NCBI GenBank assembly: GCA_020342025.1
Contig: CP070840.1
Span: 591,025 to 612,035, forward strand
Direction: 5' to 3'
Source of the DNA: Deltaproteobacteria bacterium
Lineage (GTDB): Bacteria > Desulfobacterota > DSM-4660 > Desulfatiglandales > HGW-15
Length of the DNA stretch: 21,011 nt
Shown here: in pieces, positions 1 through 6,818 of the stretch
How the letters are laid out: every line of letters starts with the position of its first letter
How positions within the stretch are numbered: position 1 is the first letter of the stretch
Position numbers and translations under genes: made by a program
Notes under the pieces: model-generated
Seen by the model: the letters and a program-made list of their open reading frames with translations, nothing else
Databases searched by the model: none
Told to the model about the DNA's origin: nothing

Positions 1-398
1 CAGTTTGGACGCACGGGGATCTGCAATTCCACGCCTGGATTCACGGCGGTCACCTTAGATTCAAAGGGGAGCTCGATGCCATCAATATCCACTGCATCCC
101 CTTCAGCACTAGCCAGAGTCACGGGGAACAAGAGTTTAATACCCCACTTGTCCTCCTGCATGGGACGAAGTTGGTAGGAAAAAGGGATTTGAATTGCCCT
201 GACCTGCTGCTCTTCGACGTCAAATCCTCCCAAGCCAAAATCAGAGAGGTAGGCATAATTGATCAGGTCTTTCTCACCGTCTGCCCCTAGCGCATAGGGC
301 AAAAAGCCGGTCAACCCTATCAGAGATAGGAGTGTTGAGATGAAAGAGATGCGCAGTGCGGAATACATAGACATGGATGCAGCGGTCTTTATCTTCAT
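1..398 (-). CDS. Secreted, probable outer-membrane beta-barrel protein (N-terminal part, cut by window edge)
   Basis: This reading frame is open from an ATG at 398 to the window edge, 132 codons, with its 3' end outside the window. An in-frame stop lies about 24 bases upstream of the ATG, so no earlier start is possible; ATGs at 374 and 368 would give a more compact signal peptide. The product has a basic start, a hydrophobic stretch at about residues 17-34 and a likely cleavage after ALG/A near residue 39. The mature part alternates polar and hydrophobic/aromatic residues (IQIPFSYQLRP, WGIKLLFPVTLA, VELQIPVRPN), as in transmembrane beta strands. I do not recognise a named family; an outer-membrane barrel is inference from the pattern. 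No convincing ribosome-binding site precedes the ATG. It is leftward like the four larger genes behind it, but about 550 bases of structured non-coding sequence separate it from the DUF481 gene. Confidence 0.7.
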   Translation of the reverse strand, partial: MKIKTAASMSMYSALRISFISTLLSLIGLTGFLPYALGADGEKDLINYAYLSDFGLGGFDVEEQQVRAIQIPFSYQLRPMQEDKWGIKLLFPVTLASAEGDAVDIDGIELPFESKVTAVNPGVELQIPVRPN

Positions 399-478
399 GT
401 ATGCATGGATTCGAAGCTGTCAAAACAGTGGTGCCTAGAATTAATACAATCCGCCAATGGAAACAAGAAATAAGTAGA

Positions 479-506
479 AAGGCAGAGCCCCTAGGGACTC
501 TGCCTT
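479..506 (-). terminator. Terminator-like hairpin upstream of the gene at 398
   Basis: The arms AAGGCAGAG (479-487) and CTCTGCCTT (498-506) are exactly complementary, 9 bp, with a 10-base loop that contains the self-complementary CCCTAGGG. On the leftward strand the hairpin is followed by a pyrimidine-rich run with interrupted T's; on the rightward strand it is followed by TTATTTGTGGCTTTTT. It could end transcription in either direction, or act as an attenuator in the leader of the leftward gene starting at 398. Confidence 0.5.
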
Positions 507-620
507 ATTTGTGGCTTTTTATGTCTTTAGGTTCAAATCAAAACATCAAGCTTAGTTTCACTTAAAGGTTATGTTGATTGTTAACAGTCCAACAAGGACA
601 ATTAATAGAAAGCTTTCTTT

Positions 621-673
621 GATGCCGCGCGTGGCTCTTACTGAAGAGACCGGAATCATCCTTGCGCGGCATC
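621..673 (-). repeat. Perfect 10-bp inverted repeat with inner hairpin (structured RNA or mobile remnant)
   Basis: GATGCCGCGC at 621-630 and GCGCGGCATC at 664-673 are exact reverse complements around a 33-base loop. The loop has its own small stem, CTCTT (635-639) with AAGAG (644-648). There is no T run after it, so a simple intrinsic terminator is unlikely. It lies just downstream, in the leftward direction, of the stem at 704-764. Confidence 0.5.
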
Positions 674-703
674 TCAAAAGCTATAAAAGAAGAACGCCTC
701 CGC

Positions 704-764
704 AGACCCCCTTCTCTCTAACCACAGGCCCATGGCAGTCGTATGACTTTTCGTTTGGGGGTCT
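704..764 (-). ncRNA. Candidate structured RNA between the DUF481 gene and the gene at 398
   Basis: AGACCCCC (704-711) and GGGGGTCT (757-764) form a perfect 8-bp stem, extended by CGC/GCG across a small bulge. Inside it, AGTC-ATAC-GACT forms a short hairpin when read leftward. The leftward strand also carries two unpaired GCAAAG motifs on the 5' side of the stem (about 764-779). This kind of conserved-looking loop within paired arms suggests a folded RNA in the leader of the leftward gene, but I cannot match it to a known riboswitch class. Confidence 0.3.
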
Positions 765-949
765 TTGCGACGCCTTTGCCTATTCCTCTAAGCAAGAACC
801 GTGCAAGAACTAATATTTTTGTGCCCTTTTTTGTTATTTCATTAAAAACCAAATACTTTGCCATACTAAAAGACAAGGATTTCCTGAGTCATATTGCAGA
901 TATATTGTGGCAAAAAAACCACAATTCAACCTGCGGGACAACGTCATTT

Positions 950-1972
950 TTAATACTTAAATCCGAGCATACTAACAAATTTTATGTCGGCGGTACCAAC
1001 GTCCCGGAAGGGGATCCTATCCCAATCATAATTTAGTTGAAGCGTCCATCTAATGAATTTGTAGAGGGGTATCCGTATGCCTGTCCTGCTAAACAAGAAA
1101 GTATTGTCTAGCCTGTCAAGCGCAACATAAACCCTGTGGTTATGAAAGAATTGGAGGTGTTTGTTGAAGAACCACCTTTTGTAGTCCAATGTCCAGGTCA
1201 TTGCGGGGAATGCTTGCTCACCTCCAGGATCTGTATACCGCTCTTCCACGGTGGAGAGACCGGCCTCAGCAAAGAGACTTGTGAGGGGCGTTTCCAAGAA
1301 TTGATATCCCGCGCCTGCATCAAATGAATGACGCCGTCTGAGGTCTTTGAATTCATCCCAACTGACGAGCGAGCGAGCCATAAGCCACTTTTTGTCGGAA
1401 AACAAATAGTTGTATTCCAGATAGGAGAGTCCTTTGTTCTTGGTCTCCTCACCAAAAGTTACGTCGTACTCAATATCGGCCCCCAGTTTCACCCTGTGTG
1501 CGTCTCTTCGAACAAGCAACTGCCCGTTCACATCAAATTGATCCTTCTCCGTATTGCCTCTGTCCGTTTCCACGCCAATATTTGCGTATACTTCCACCTT
1601 GCGTGTAGGTGCGGGGGGTTCCGGGTTTATGGCCTGAATATCGGTGAGGATAAAGGTGACCGCTTCCCCGGTTTCCTCGACCTCAAGTTTCAATTTGCCG
1701 TCCTCTGTGGGTTGGGTGACCCCCTCGAAGGACCTCTCGTCTTTGAGCACTACCTGTGCTGGGCTGTCCGTCCTGAGTTGAGTGACTTCAACCCACTTGA
1801 TCGTGATCTGGCCTGCATACGAGGTGTTGATGACTAGCGAGCCTTTTTCCACAGTCACGATGACGCCGGTGATGCGGTCGCCGTTCTTCATCTCCACCTG
1901 GTCCGCAAAGACAGGACCCACCAATATGGCCACCAAGACAATACCCAAACAGCAGATTCTCAAATATCCCAT
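950..1972 (-). CDS. DUF481-type outer-membrane beta-barrel protein
   Basis: The 340-residue product has a classic signal peptide (hydrophobic to residue 20, cleavage VFA|DQ at about 23/24). Residues 24-115 match the N-terminal part seen ahead of DUF481 barrels: VEMKNGDRITG, a hydrophobic YAGQITIKW strand and a short repeat-like VVLKDERSFEGVT. Residues about 125-340 alternate aromatic and polar residues and include DFK-like charged turns, ending in the aromatic GFKY expected of an outer-membrane barrel. DUF481 (YdiY-like) proteins are outer-membrane proteins of poorly defined role, some salt-induced. A strong ribosome-binding site GAGGAGAGG lies 6-8 bases before the ATG. The RAYT mobile element lies 21 bases upstream, so it may have separated this gene from the LssY-like lipoprotein genes and changed its transcription. 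Family call is fairly sure; function is not. Confidence 0.88.
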   Translation of the reverse strand: MGYLRICCLGIVLVAILVGPVFADQVEMKNGDRITGVIVTVEKGSLVINTSYAGQITIKWVEVTQLRTDSPAQVVLKDERSFEGVTQPTEDGKLKLEVEETGEAVTFILTDIQAINPEPPAPTRKVEVYANIGVETDRGNTEKDQFDVNGQLLVRRDAHRVKLGADIEYDVTFGEETKNKGLSYLEYNYLFSDKKWLMARSLVSWDEFKDLRRRHSFDAGAGYQFLETPLTSLFAEAGLSTVEERYTDPGGEQAFPAMTWTLDYKRWFFNKHLQFFHNHRVYVALDRLDNTFLFSRTGIRIPLYKFIRWTLQLNYDWDRIPFRDVGTADIKFVSMLGFKY

Positions 1973-1992
1973 GATCCACCTCTCCTCACTTC

Positions 1993-2024
1993 AAAAGGGG
2001 TCAAGTCTGCTCTTGACTCTTGCT
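1993..2024 (+). repeat. REP copy A (left end of RAYT element)
   Basis: Begins AAAAGGGGTCAAG and ends CTCTTGACTCTTGCT. The palindrome arms are 2000-2005 and 2012-2017. Read leftward it encodes the transposase tail SKSQEQT and its TGA stop at 2001-2003. Confidence 0.85.
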
Positions 2025-2981
2025 CAAGAGAGATATCAGTTTTTCAATCCTCGTGCTCAGTTTCCTATCCTTAGCAGCCAACTCTTTCAATCTTTCAATC
2101 GCGCTGCTCACAGAACTGTACTTGCTCATGCCAAACTCTTTACCTATCTGTTTTAAACTGTCGCCTCGCAATCGCCGGGTGAGGTAAATCGCCACGTTCC
2201 TAGGCTCGTTAAACATCCCTCTTTTGGAAAGCAACAACTCTCTTTCGCTGATCTTGTAAAATTCACATACGGTCTTTCTGATTTTGCTCGATTCAATTGC
2301 CAGTTCCCTCGATTGCGGAACCTCTTCATCGGCTTTTCGGGAAAAAAATTTTTCTTTGATCGAGTTGACAAACCCTTCAGAGCCCAAAAACGACGGCCAT
2401 CGCTTTCTTTCATACATCCTGATAATCCCATCTTCATCGTTCATAGCCACAAAGTGCCGATAGGTTCTCAACCTGTTTGCTTTATCTTTTGAGAGCATGG
2501 AAAGCACATAGTCCTTGTGGAGCCAGCTCCACCGGGCAGCGCCTGATAGATACCCTTTGTGGCTACTCCAGGCGTATCTCTTTAGACTATCGGTGAGACC
2601 GGCCCTCAATGGATTTCTATGAATATACCTGACCAGCTGCAGCAAATAGCTGTCGGCATCTACAAGGATCGATTTGTATCGCCCTCGGAATAATTGCCCC
2701 TCACAGTGGTGACGTCGATTATATCTTTGGGTGTAGACACCGTTGATATGCTGCATACATCTAGATATGTTGGCATCCGGTGTCTGTACGAGAAGATGAT
2801 AATGATTTGGCATTAAACAATAGGCGGAAACGCGCAGGTTCCACAACTCTGCGGTCTCTTTGAGAAGCTCAACAAACCGCTCGTAGTCCCGATTATCCTG
2901 GAAAATGCGCTCATCCCGCCTGCCATGGCTCATAATATGATACCATGCGCCCGGATACTCGATTCTCAAGGGTCTAGACAT
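2001..2981 (-). CDS. REP-associated tyrosine transposase (Y1/HUH, with DnaA-C-like domain)
   Basis: The 326-residue product begins MSRPLRIEYPGAWYHIMSHG, the standard opening of REP-associated Y1 transposases. The HUH metal-binding motif is H60-Y-H62 in MPNHYHLLVQT, and the catalytic tyrosine is Y119 in RYIHRNPLRAGL; both are intact. Residues about 240-326 (RNVAIYLTRRLRGDSLKQIG, then SSVSSAIERL) resemble the DnaA C-terminal DNA-binding helix-turn-helix often fused to these proteins. These enzymes nick and rejoin single-stranded DNA at REP hairpins. A TTG start at 3011 inside the repeat would add ten residues, but family alignment favours the ATG at 2981. There is no clear ribosome-binding site, so expression is probably low. 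The last seven codons and the stop come from REP copy A. Confidence 0.93.
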   Translation of the reverse strand: MSRPLRIEYPGAWYHIMSHGRRDERIFQDNRDYERFVELLKETAELWNLRVSAYCLMPNHYHLLVQTPDANISRCMQHINGVYTQRYNRRHHCEGQLFRGRYKSILVDADSYLLQLVRYIHRNPLRAGLTDSLKRYAWSSHKGYLSGAARWSWLHKDYVLSMLSKDKANRLRTYRHFVAMNDEDGIIRMYERKRWPSFLGSEGFVNSIKEKFFSRKADEEVPQSRELAIESSKIRKTVCEFYKISERELLLSKRGMFNEPRNVAIYLTRRLRGDSLKQIGKEFGMSKYSSVSSAIERLKELAAKDRKLSTRIEKLISLLSKSQEQT

Positions 2982-3006
2982 GTGTGGATTTATAGAACTG
3001 GACGGA

Positions 3007-3038
3007 AGCAAGAGTCAAGAGCAGACTTGACCCCTTTT
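3007..3038 (-). repeat. REP copy B (right end of RAYT element)
   Basis: Exact reverse complement of copy A over 32 bp. It is followed on the plus strand by TTA, so the lipoprotein gene from the right ends TAA AAAGGGG, its stop codon sharing a base with the repeat. Confidence 0.85.
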
Positions 3039-4294
3039 TATCTGGGGGGGATTTGCCACTTCAAGATTTCGACGGCTTGCATAGCCACGGGATCACTGGA
3101 CACCCACAAAACGGCCCGCAAGCCGTCGGTGAAGTAGGGATCGCCGGTGAGATTGCCCCGTGGCTCCGAAATGGGTGCGGGGCCAACCCCTTTTACATAG
3201 GCGACTTTTGCAAGCCCCTGCGAATACCACAAGTCCTGGATCAGAAAGTCCCTGGTTTCGTCCACGTCCGGATCGATCTTGTGGGTCAGAATCGTCTTCG
3301 TGGTGAACCTCACACCAATGTCTCGGCTTATCTGTCCTACCCACACGGGCTTACCCTCAAATCGCATGGGCGAGAGCCACAGGCGCAGGTGGTTGCGCTC
3401 GTGGATCGTTCCGCGGGCTTTCTGAAAGGACACGTCTTGTCTGCGGCCGTAGACATAAAGGGGGCTAATCGGGGAATAACGGTATCGCCCGCCAAATATA
3501 AAGGACATTCCCGTCTTCCAAGCTGACGCCCCATATATAATTTCCGTTTCATCCCAGCCGGCGCGAATGAAGGCATAGTGGACGTCATCATCATCCCCGA
3601 TGACCACTAGGTTAAGGGGGTCGCCCTGCTCGGTTCCTTTTTGGTTTGTCGTACAGCAGGGAACGGTTTCTAGGGCCTTCCTCAAGCTCTCCTCAACGTA
3701 AGAGACAATCTGATCCTTGGGATAGAGGGCTTCAAAGTCCACCTGCTGGTGGTCGGGGCGAATACCCGGTACATTGATGAAAAACGTGAATGTCCTGATT
3801 TCCTTATCTTCACCCATCAGATCCACATTAAACGCCTTGGTCCCTTCATCCACAGGGGTGTAGACAAAGCCCGACCCGACGCTCCGCGGGGCGATGCGAA
3901 TACCCTGGCGTAGCTCGTAGAAGAACCGGTTTATTTCCTCATTGGCGGGCGTTTTAAAGCCAAAATGGTTGACGTAGGCCGCCTCTATAGGGCTAAAGTA
4001 GTTGGGATCCAGACCGATAGGCAAAAAATAGACAGGTTCCTCATCCCTATTCTCGATTTCAAGCCAGATCGGCTGGACTCCTCTCTTGTAAATATCCACG
4101 CCGAACAGCCTTTGGCTCTCCTCCGCACTGGGCACAGCGGCTGTGACCCGTACATTTCCCTTATCCTGTGTCTGGGCCCGTTCCCGGAAAGGCACTTCTT
4201 CCGCGGGGCGAGGGTTGAATGTGGCGCATCCGGAAACGGCCAAAATGAAGATAGGCGGCAACATGATTCGCCAGATGGGCATGGGATTAGACAT
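3038..4294 (-). CDS. Lipoprotein with LssY-C-like domain, paralogue 1
   Basis: The 418-residue product has a lipoprotein signal ending LAVSGC, with the lipidated cysteine at C23 and Ala at +2, which favours outer-membrane sorting. Residues about 205-395 resemble the LssY C-terminal domain: DPLNLVVIG, an AFIRAGWDET helix, SPLYVYGR and HLRLWLSP followed by PVWVGQISRDIG. In other proteins this domain follows membrane phosphatase-type segments; here it is on a lipoprotein with no such segments. The N-terminal 180 residues (with VQPIWLEIEN) are shared with the paralogue but unrecognised. A ribosome-binding site GGGGGTGAT precedes the ATG. The paralogue upstream ends 30 bases before this start, so the two are probably one transcript. 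The tail stops at WQIPPR, five residues shorter than the paralogue, exactly where the RAYT element begins. Function unknown. Confidence 0.8.
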   Translation of the reverse strand: MSNPMPIWRIMLPPIFILAVSGCATFNPRPAEEVPFRERAQTQDKGNVRVTAAVPSAEESQRLFGVDIYKRGVQPIWLEIENRDEEPVYFLPIGLDPNYFSPIEAAYVNHFGFKTPANEEINRFFYELRQGIRIAPRSVGSGFVYTPVDEGTKAFNVDLMGEDKEIRTFTFFINVPGIRPDHQQVDFEALYPKDQIVSYVEESLRKALETVPCCTTNQKGTEQGDPLNLVVIGDDDDVHYAFIRAGWDETEIIYGASAWKTGMSFIFGGRYRYSPISPLYVYGRRQDVSFQKARGTIHERNHLRLWLSPMRFEGKPVWVGQISRDIGVRFTTKTILTHKIDPDVDETRDFLIQDLWYSQGLAKVAYVKGVGPAPISEPRGNLTGDPYFTDGLRAVLWVSSDPVAMQAVEILKWQIPPR

Positions 4295-4324
4295 ATCATC
4301 ACCCCCTTATGTGCTGGGTACTAT

Positions 4325-5566
4325 CTAAAAATACTTTCTGCTGAAAGGCGGAACCTCCCAGTGCAAAGCTTCCACTTTTGAAAAAGAAATGGGTTTCCTG
4401 GAGACCCAGATGACAAGGCGATAACCATCTGTAAAGTAGGGATCATCTTGGAGCGTTTTACGGGGTTCCGACATGGAGGCCGCGCCAACCCCTTTCACAT
4501 AACCGAATCTTGCCAGCGTCTGCGAGTACCATAGATCCTGAAGTATATAGGTTCTCGCCTCATCCACGAGAGGTTCAATACGAAACGTATTCGGTAGGTA
4601 TCTCACTTTGATATCGCGACTGATCTGGCCCACCCACACCTGTTTACCCTTATAGCGTATGGGAGAAAGCCAAAACCGCATATGATTTCGCTCGTCTGCC
4701 GTTTCCCGAGTTTTGCGGAAGGCCGCATCCTGGGGCCGGCCATAGAGATAAAAAGGGCTGACGGGCACATGCCGGTATTGTTCTGTGACGGCTACCCCCT
4801 TCTCCGTGGTACCCGTTTCATCCCAACCACTACGAATGAGGGCCCGGTGTACGGTCTCGCCACTGCCAATAACCACCAGGTTGAGCGGATCCGCCTGCTC
4901 CGTCCCGTCCTCATTGGTCGAACAGCAAGGCAGGGTTTCCAGGGCCTTTCTCAAGTCGTTCTCATCCTCATAGGAGACAATCTCATCCTTTGGATACAAG
5001 TTGGCAAAATCCACGTCGGCGTAACTCACCTTGAGTCCCGGCACGGAAATAAAGAACGTGAACGTCCTGATATCATGGTCTTCTCCCACCAGGTCCACAT
5101 TAAAGATCTTGGTCCCCAGGTCCAGATAGGTAAAGACAAAACCGGACTTGACACGGCCCGGTTCTATGTGCCCTCTGATGCCTTGGTCATGAAGGTATTT
5201 GTCTATTCGGTCATTGGTTTCTTTTGAAAAACTCCTGTGGTGCATGTAGGCCACCTCGAGCGGGGAGAAGTAGTCCCGGTCAACCCCCACAGGTGCAAAC
5301 CACACGCGTTCCTCATCGTTATTCTCGATTTTTATCCAGATTGGCTGAATGCCCTTCTTGTACAGATCAAGGTCGAAAACCGCCTTGGTCTCTTCCGCAC
5401 TGAGTACAGCTGCCGTGACACGGACATTATTTTCAGACTGTGTCTGGGCACGCGCCTTGAAAGGAACTTGTTCAACAGGGCGAGGGTTGAATGAGGCACA
5501 CCCGAAAACCATCAAAGACAAAAGGATTAGGAGCCCTAGACCATACTTATATTTATAACTACGCAT
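4325..5566 (-). CDS. Lipoprotein with LssY-C-like domain, paralogue 2
   Basis: The 413-residue product is a close paralogue of the next gene along its whole length (shared ASFNPRP, QPIWIKIEN, TFTFFISVPG, DPLNLVVIGSG, WVGQISRDIKVRY). The lipoprotein signal ends LMVFGC with C23 and Ala at +2. I chose the ATG at 5566 because GGGAGGAAGG lies 8 bases before it; a TTG at 5587 would run through that ribosome-binding site. The C-terminus is WEVPPFSRKYF, longer and more aromatic than in the other copy. This is the first gene of the leftward pair, with its promoter expected in 5567-5800. The duplication plus retained length suggests both copies are functional. The family resemblance to LssY-C is from motif pattern only. 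Confidence 0.8.
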   Translation of the reverse strand: MRSYKYKYGLGLLILLSLMVFGCASFNPRPVEQVPFKARAQTQSENNVRVTAAVLSAEETKAVFDLDLYKKGIQPIWIKIENNDEERVWFAPVGVDRDYFSPLEVAYMHHRSFSKETNDRIDKYLHDQGIRGHIEPGRVKSGFVFTYLDLGTKIFNVDLVGEDHDIRTFTFFISVPGLKVSYADVDFANLYPKDEIVSYEDENDLRKALETLPCCSTNEDGTEQADPLNLVVIGSGETVHRALIRSGWDETGTTEKGVAVTEQYRHVPVSPFYLYGRPQDAAFRKTRETADERNHMRFWLSPIRYKGKQVWVGQISRDIKVRYLPNTFRIEPLVDEARTYILQDLWYSQTLARFGYVKGVGAASMSEPRKTLQDDPYFTDGYRLVIWVSRKPISFSKVEALHWEVPPFSRKYF

Positions 5567-5729
5567 ACGGGAACCTTCCTCCCTCAAAACAAAAGGGTAG
5601 TCATGTGTTTAGGCGGCGAAAAAAGCTGCGGCGATCACCTTTTAGAATTCGATTGCGTGATGTAGCTCTGTTGGGCTATTTGAAAATAAGTTCCAAGAGG
5701 CTCAGGGAACATAATCCTGGAACGTATTT

Positions 5730-5758
5730 ATTTGTGCACGATACAATAAATTCGTCAA
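5730..5758 (-). promoter_or_regulatory. Possible sigma-70-type promoter for the lipoprotein pair
   Basis: Read leftward, TTGACG (5758-5753) is a good -35 hexamer. At 17-18 bases spacing lies only a weak A/T-rich -10 (ACAAAT). It is about 165 bases upstream of the lipoprotein start. The -10 match is poor, so this is tentative. Confidence 0.22.
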
Positions 5759-5838
5759 GGAAGTTTTGTAAATGGAACAGAGCCCTCTTGACCTTCTATT
5801 TTTCCTAAATTGCGAGGGTGGTCACCCAGGTTGGCTTC

Positions 5839-6033
5839 TCAATCTTCTAGGATATGGCTGGAAGTGGGGGATTGCGCGGAGAAAGGCGGTCTTCGATCAG
5901 TGGAGCCCGTCTCTTCATTTCTCCGGTCTCCGCCACGTCTTCTTTCCGGAATGTGGTGGGAATAGGAAAAACGTCTTCTCTCGATGCCTGAACGTCTCTC
6001 TCCATTATATGTATATGTAAAGGAAGATTCCAT
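5839..6033 (-). CDS. Small ERR/DRR-rich conserved-type protein
   Basis: The 64-residue product carries repeated arginine pairs: NGERRSGIERRRFSY, HIPERRRGGDRR, then TDRR. This GxERRxGxDRR pattern, with FSY and HIPERR between the repeats, is one I recognise from short hypothetical proteins in deltaproteobacterial genomes; no function is known to me. It is very basic and has no signal or membrane segment, so it may bind nucleic acid or a nucleotide, but that is a guess. The start at 6033 has only a weak AGAGAG ribosome-binding site. The C-terminal 15 residues after the last DRR are low-complexity and may be degenerate. It lies downstream of another small leftward gene (6135-6296) with a 101-base gap. 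Confidence 0.55.
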   Translation of the reverse strand: MESSFTYTYNGERRSGIERRRFSYSHHIPERRRGGDRRNEETGSTDRRPPFSAQSPTSSHILED

Positions 6034-6134
6034 CTCTCTGATGGACCCAAGTCGCAGAAAAGCCCGTGCAATTCATTGGCCATTTTATATGGTTCCGTTG
6101 TCTCTTAGAGGCCAGCAAATTTACGTTTGAACTA

Positions 6135-6296
6135 TTAGCTATTACTCGGTTCCCTTTCTCCTCGCGCAAAGTATTTGAAGATTGCACGCTCATAAATTCG
6201 GCACACAAACATGGCCGCATTCCTCGAAATCCCCATATCCCGCAGGCGACAGTACACATGCAAAGGGTTCATGTAGTGTTTAATAGTCGCAACCAT
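6135..6296 (-). CDS. Small conserved-type protein, 53 residues
   Basis: This short frame reads MVATIKHYMNPLHVYCRLRD, then MGISRNAAMFVCRIYER and a short tail to TAA. The central pattern, a LHVYCRLRDxGIS segment followed by a helix ending in C-R-x-YE, is one I recall from tiny uncharacterised deltaproteobacterial proteins. The ribosome-binding site is strong: GGGGAGGGGTAGGA directly before the ATG at 6296. There is no signal peptide; the two halves look like amphipathic helices with two cysteines 20 residues apart. Its function is unknown. The match of a good ribosome-binding site to a recognisable short protein makes it more credible than the overlapping 84-residue frame on the same strand. 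Confidence 0.65.
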   Translation of the reverse strand: MVATIKHYMNPLHVYCRLRDMGISRNAAMFVCRIYERAIFKYFARGEREPSNS

Positions 6297-6649
6297 GATT
6301 CCTACCCCTCCCCATCAAATCAGTTTCCATAAGACGTATCCCCAGTTTCTTCTTTTGAATGGCCCCTTGCCTTTTCTAGGTTTTATAGTCTGCAATTATT
6401 TTTAGTTTTGAACAATTCCCACATGAAACGATTTTTACTAGCAAGAATCATGCAAATAAAGTCATCTTCCGACTATTTTTTGATTTCATTTTTATTTTCA
6501 AACGGTTAACTTGCAGTTTGCCAACCGAGGAATTGAACATTTCCACCGAACAAGCGCTGGCCTGGTGTTAATAGTGCCACGTTTGCGGCAAACATGACAC
6601 ACTGGAGGCTGGGCATGGAGGAGGTGAGGTGGCGGGGGTTTAAGTGCGC
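6297..6649. other. A/T-rich intergenic stretch, no gene seen
   Basis: This stretch is clearly more A/T-rich than its surroundings, especially 6330-6520, and should hold the promoter of the small gene at 6296. The only structure I see is a perfect 6+1+6 palindrome, GTTTGC-G-GCAAAC, at 6581-6593, which could be an operator. I find no convincing promoter hexamers or coding sequence. Confidence 0.5.
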
Positions 6650-6675
6650 AAAAAGGGGTCAAGTCTGCTCTTGAC
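6650..6675 (+). repeat. REP copy C
   Basis: Begins AAAAAGGGGTCAAG and ends CTCTTGAC; identical to copy A over the shared core, then diverges (CCTTATTC instead of TCTTGCTC). Confidence 0.85.
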
Positions 6676-6816
6676 CCTTATTCGACGGTTGGCCTACTGG
6701 GCTGAAAGATTGGGACGGTAGACATAGTATTGGCAGTGGATCGAGGACTGAGGAAAAGTCTGGTTCAGATACACTTCATGATAACCAAGAGTCAAGAGCA
6801 GACTTGACCCCTTTTT
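6650..6816. mobile_element. Non-autonomous REP pair (BIME/MITE-like), no transposase
   Basis: Copies at 6650-6675 and 6791-6816 are exact 26-bp reverse complements and share that core with the ends of the RAYT element at 1993-3038. They have the same relative orientation. The 115 bases between them carry no gene. This is the arrangement expected of an element moved in trans by a RAYT. The right end touches the TAA stop of the small membrane protein. Confidence 0.78.
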
Positions 6817-6818
6817 AT
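6786..6818 (-). repeat. REP copy D
   Basis: Reverse complement of copy C over 26 bp. Its outer side matches copy B further: both read GACCCCTTTTTAT on the plus strand, so B and D share about 33 bases and represent the same end of the element. Confidence 0.85.

Larger units (their letters stand above)
399..949. other. Intergenic stretch with several inverted repeats, no gene seen
   Basis: I find no credible coding sequence here on either strand; the open frames present have no ribosome-binding site and no recognisable product. The stretch instead holds several inverted repeats, listed separately (479-506, 621-673, 704-764), and a direct repeat GCAAGAAC at 792-799 and 803-810. Leftward transcription from the DUF481 gene would pass through all of them before reaching the gene that starts at 398. 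Confidence 0.6.
1993..3038. mobile_element. RAYT element: transposase gene bounded by a perfect 32-bp inverted REP pair
   Basis: The copies at 1993-2024 and 3007-3038 are exact reverse complements over 32 bp and point inward as mirror images. Each copy contains a short palindrome (GTCAAG, six-base loop, CTTGAC), the hallmark of a REP sequence bound by a tyrosine HUH transposase. The only gene between them is that transposase. The left repeat encodes the last residues and stop codon of the transposase; the right repeat touches the stop codon of the lipoprotein gene upstream. I see no target-site duplication, as expected for HUH transposases. Confidence 0.82.

Noticed and set aside
690..800. 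GEMM-type (c-di-GMP) riboswitch
   Set aside because: GCAAAG loops recall the class, but the expected hairpin between the motifs and the 3' pairing are not present; kept only as a candidate unnamed RNA.
571..1036. Overlapping rightward frames of 80 and 97 residues
   Set aside because: Composition does not look coding and the area is occupied by inverted repeats; no ribosome-binding site.
1328..1837. 169-residue rightward frame
   Set aside because: Antisense to the DUF481 gene, no family resemblance and no ribosome-binding site.
6005..6259. 84-residue leftward frame
   Set aside because: It overlaps the better supported 53-residue gene in another frame.
6570..6590. Sigma-54-like promoter on the minus strand (TGGCAC)
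   Set aside because: The -24 half is present but the -12 TTGC element is missing at the right spacing.
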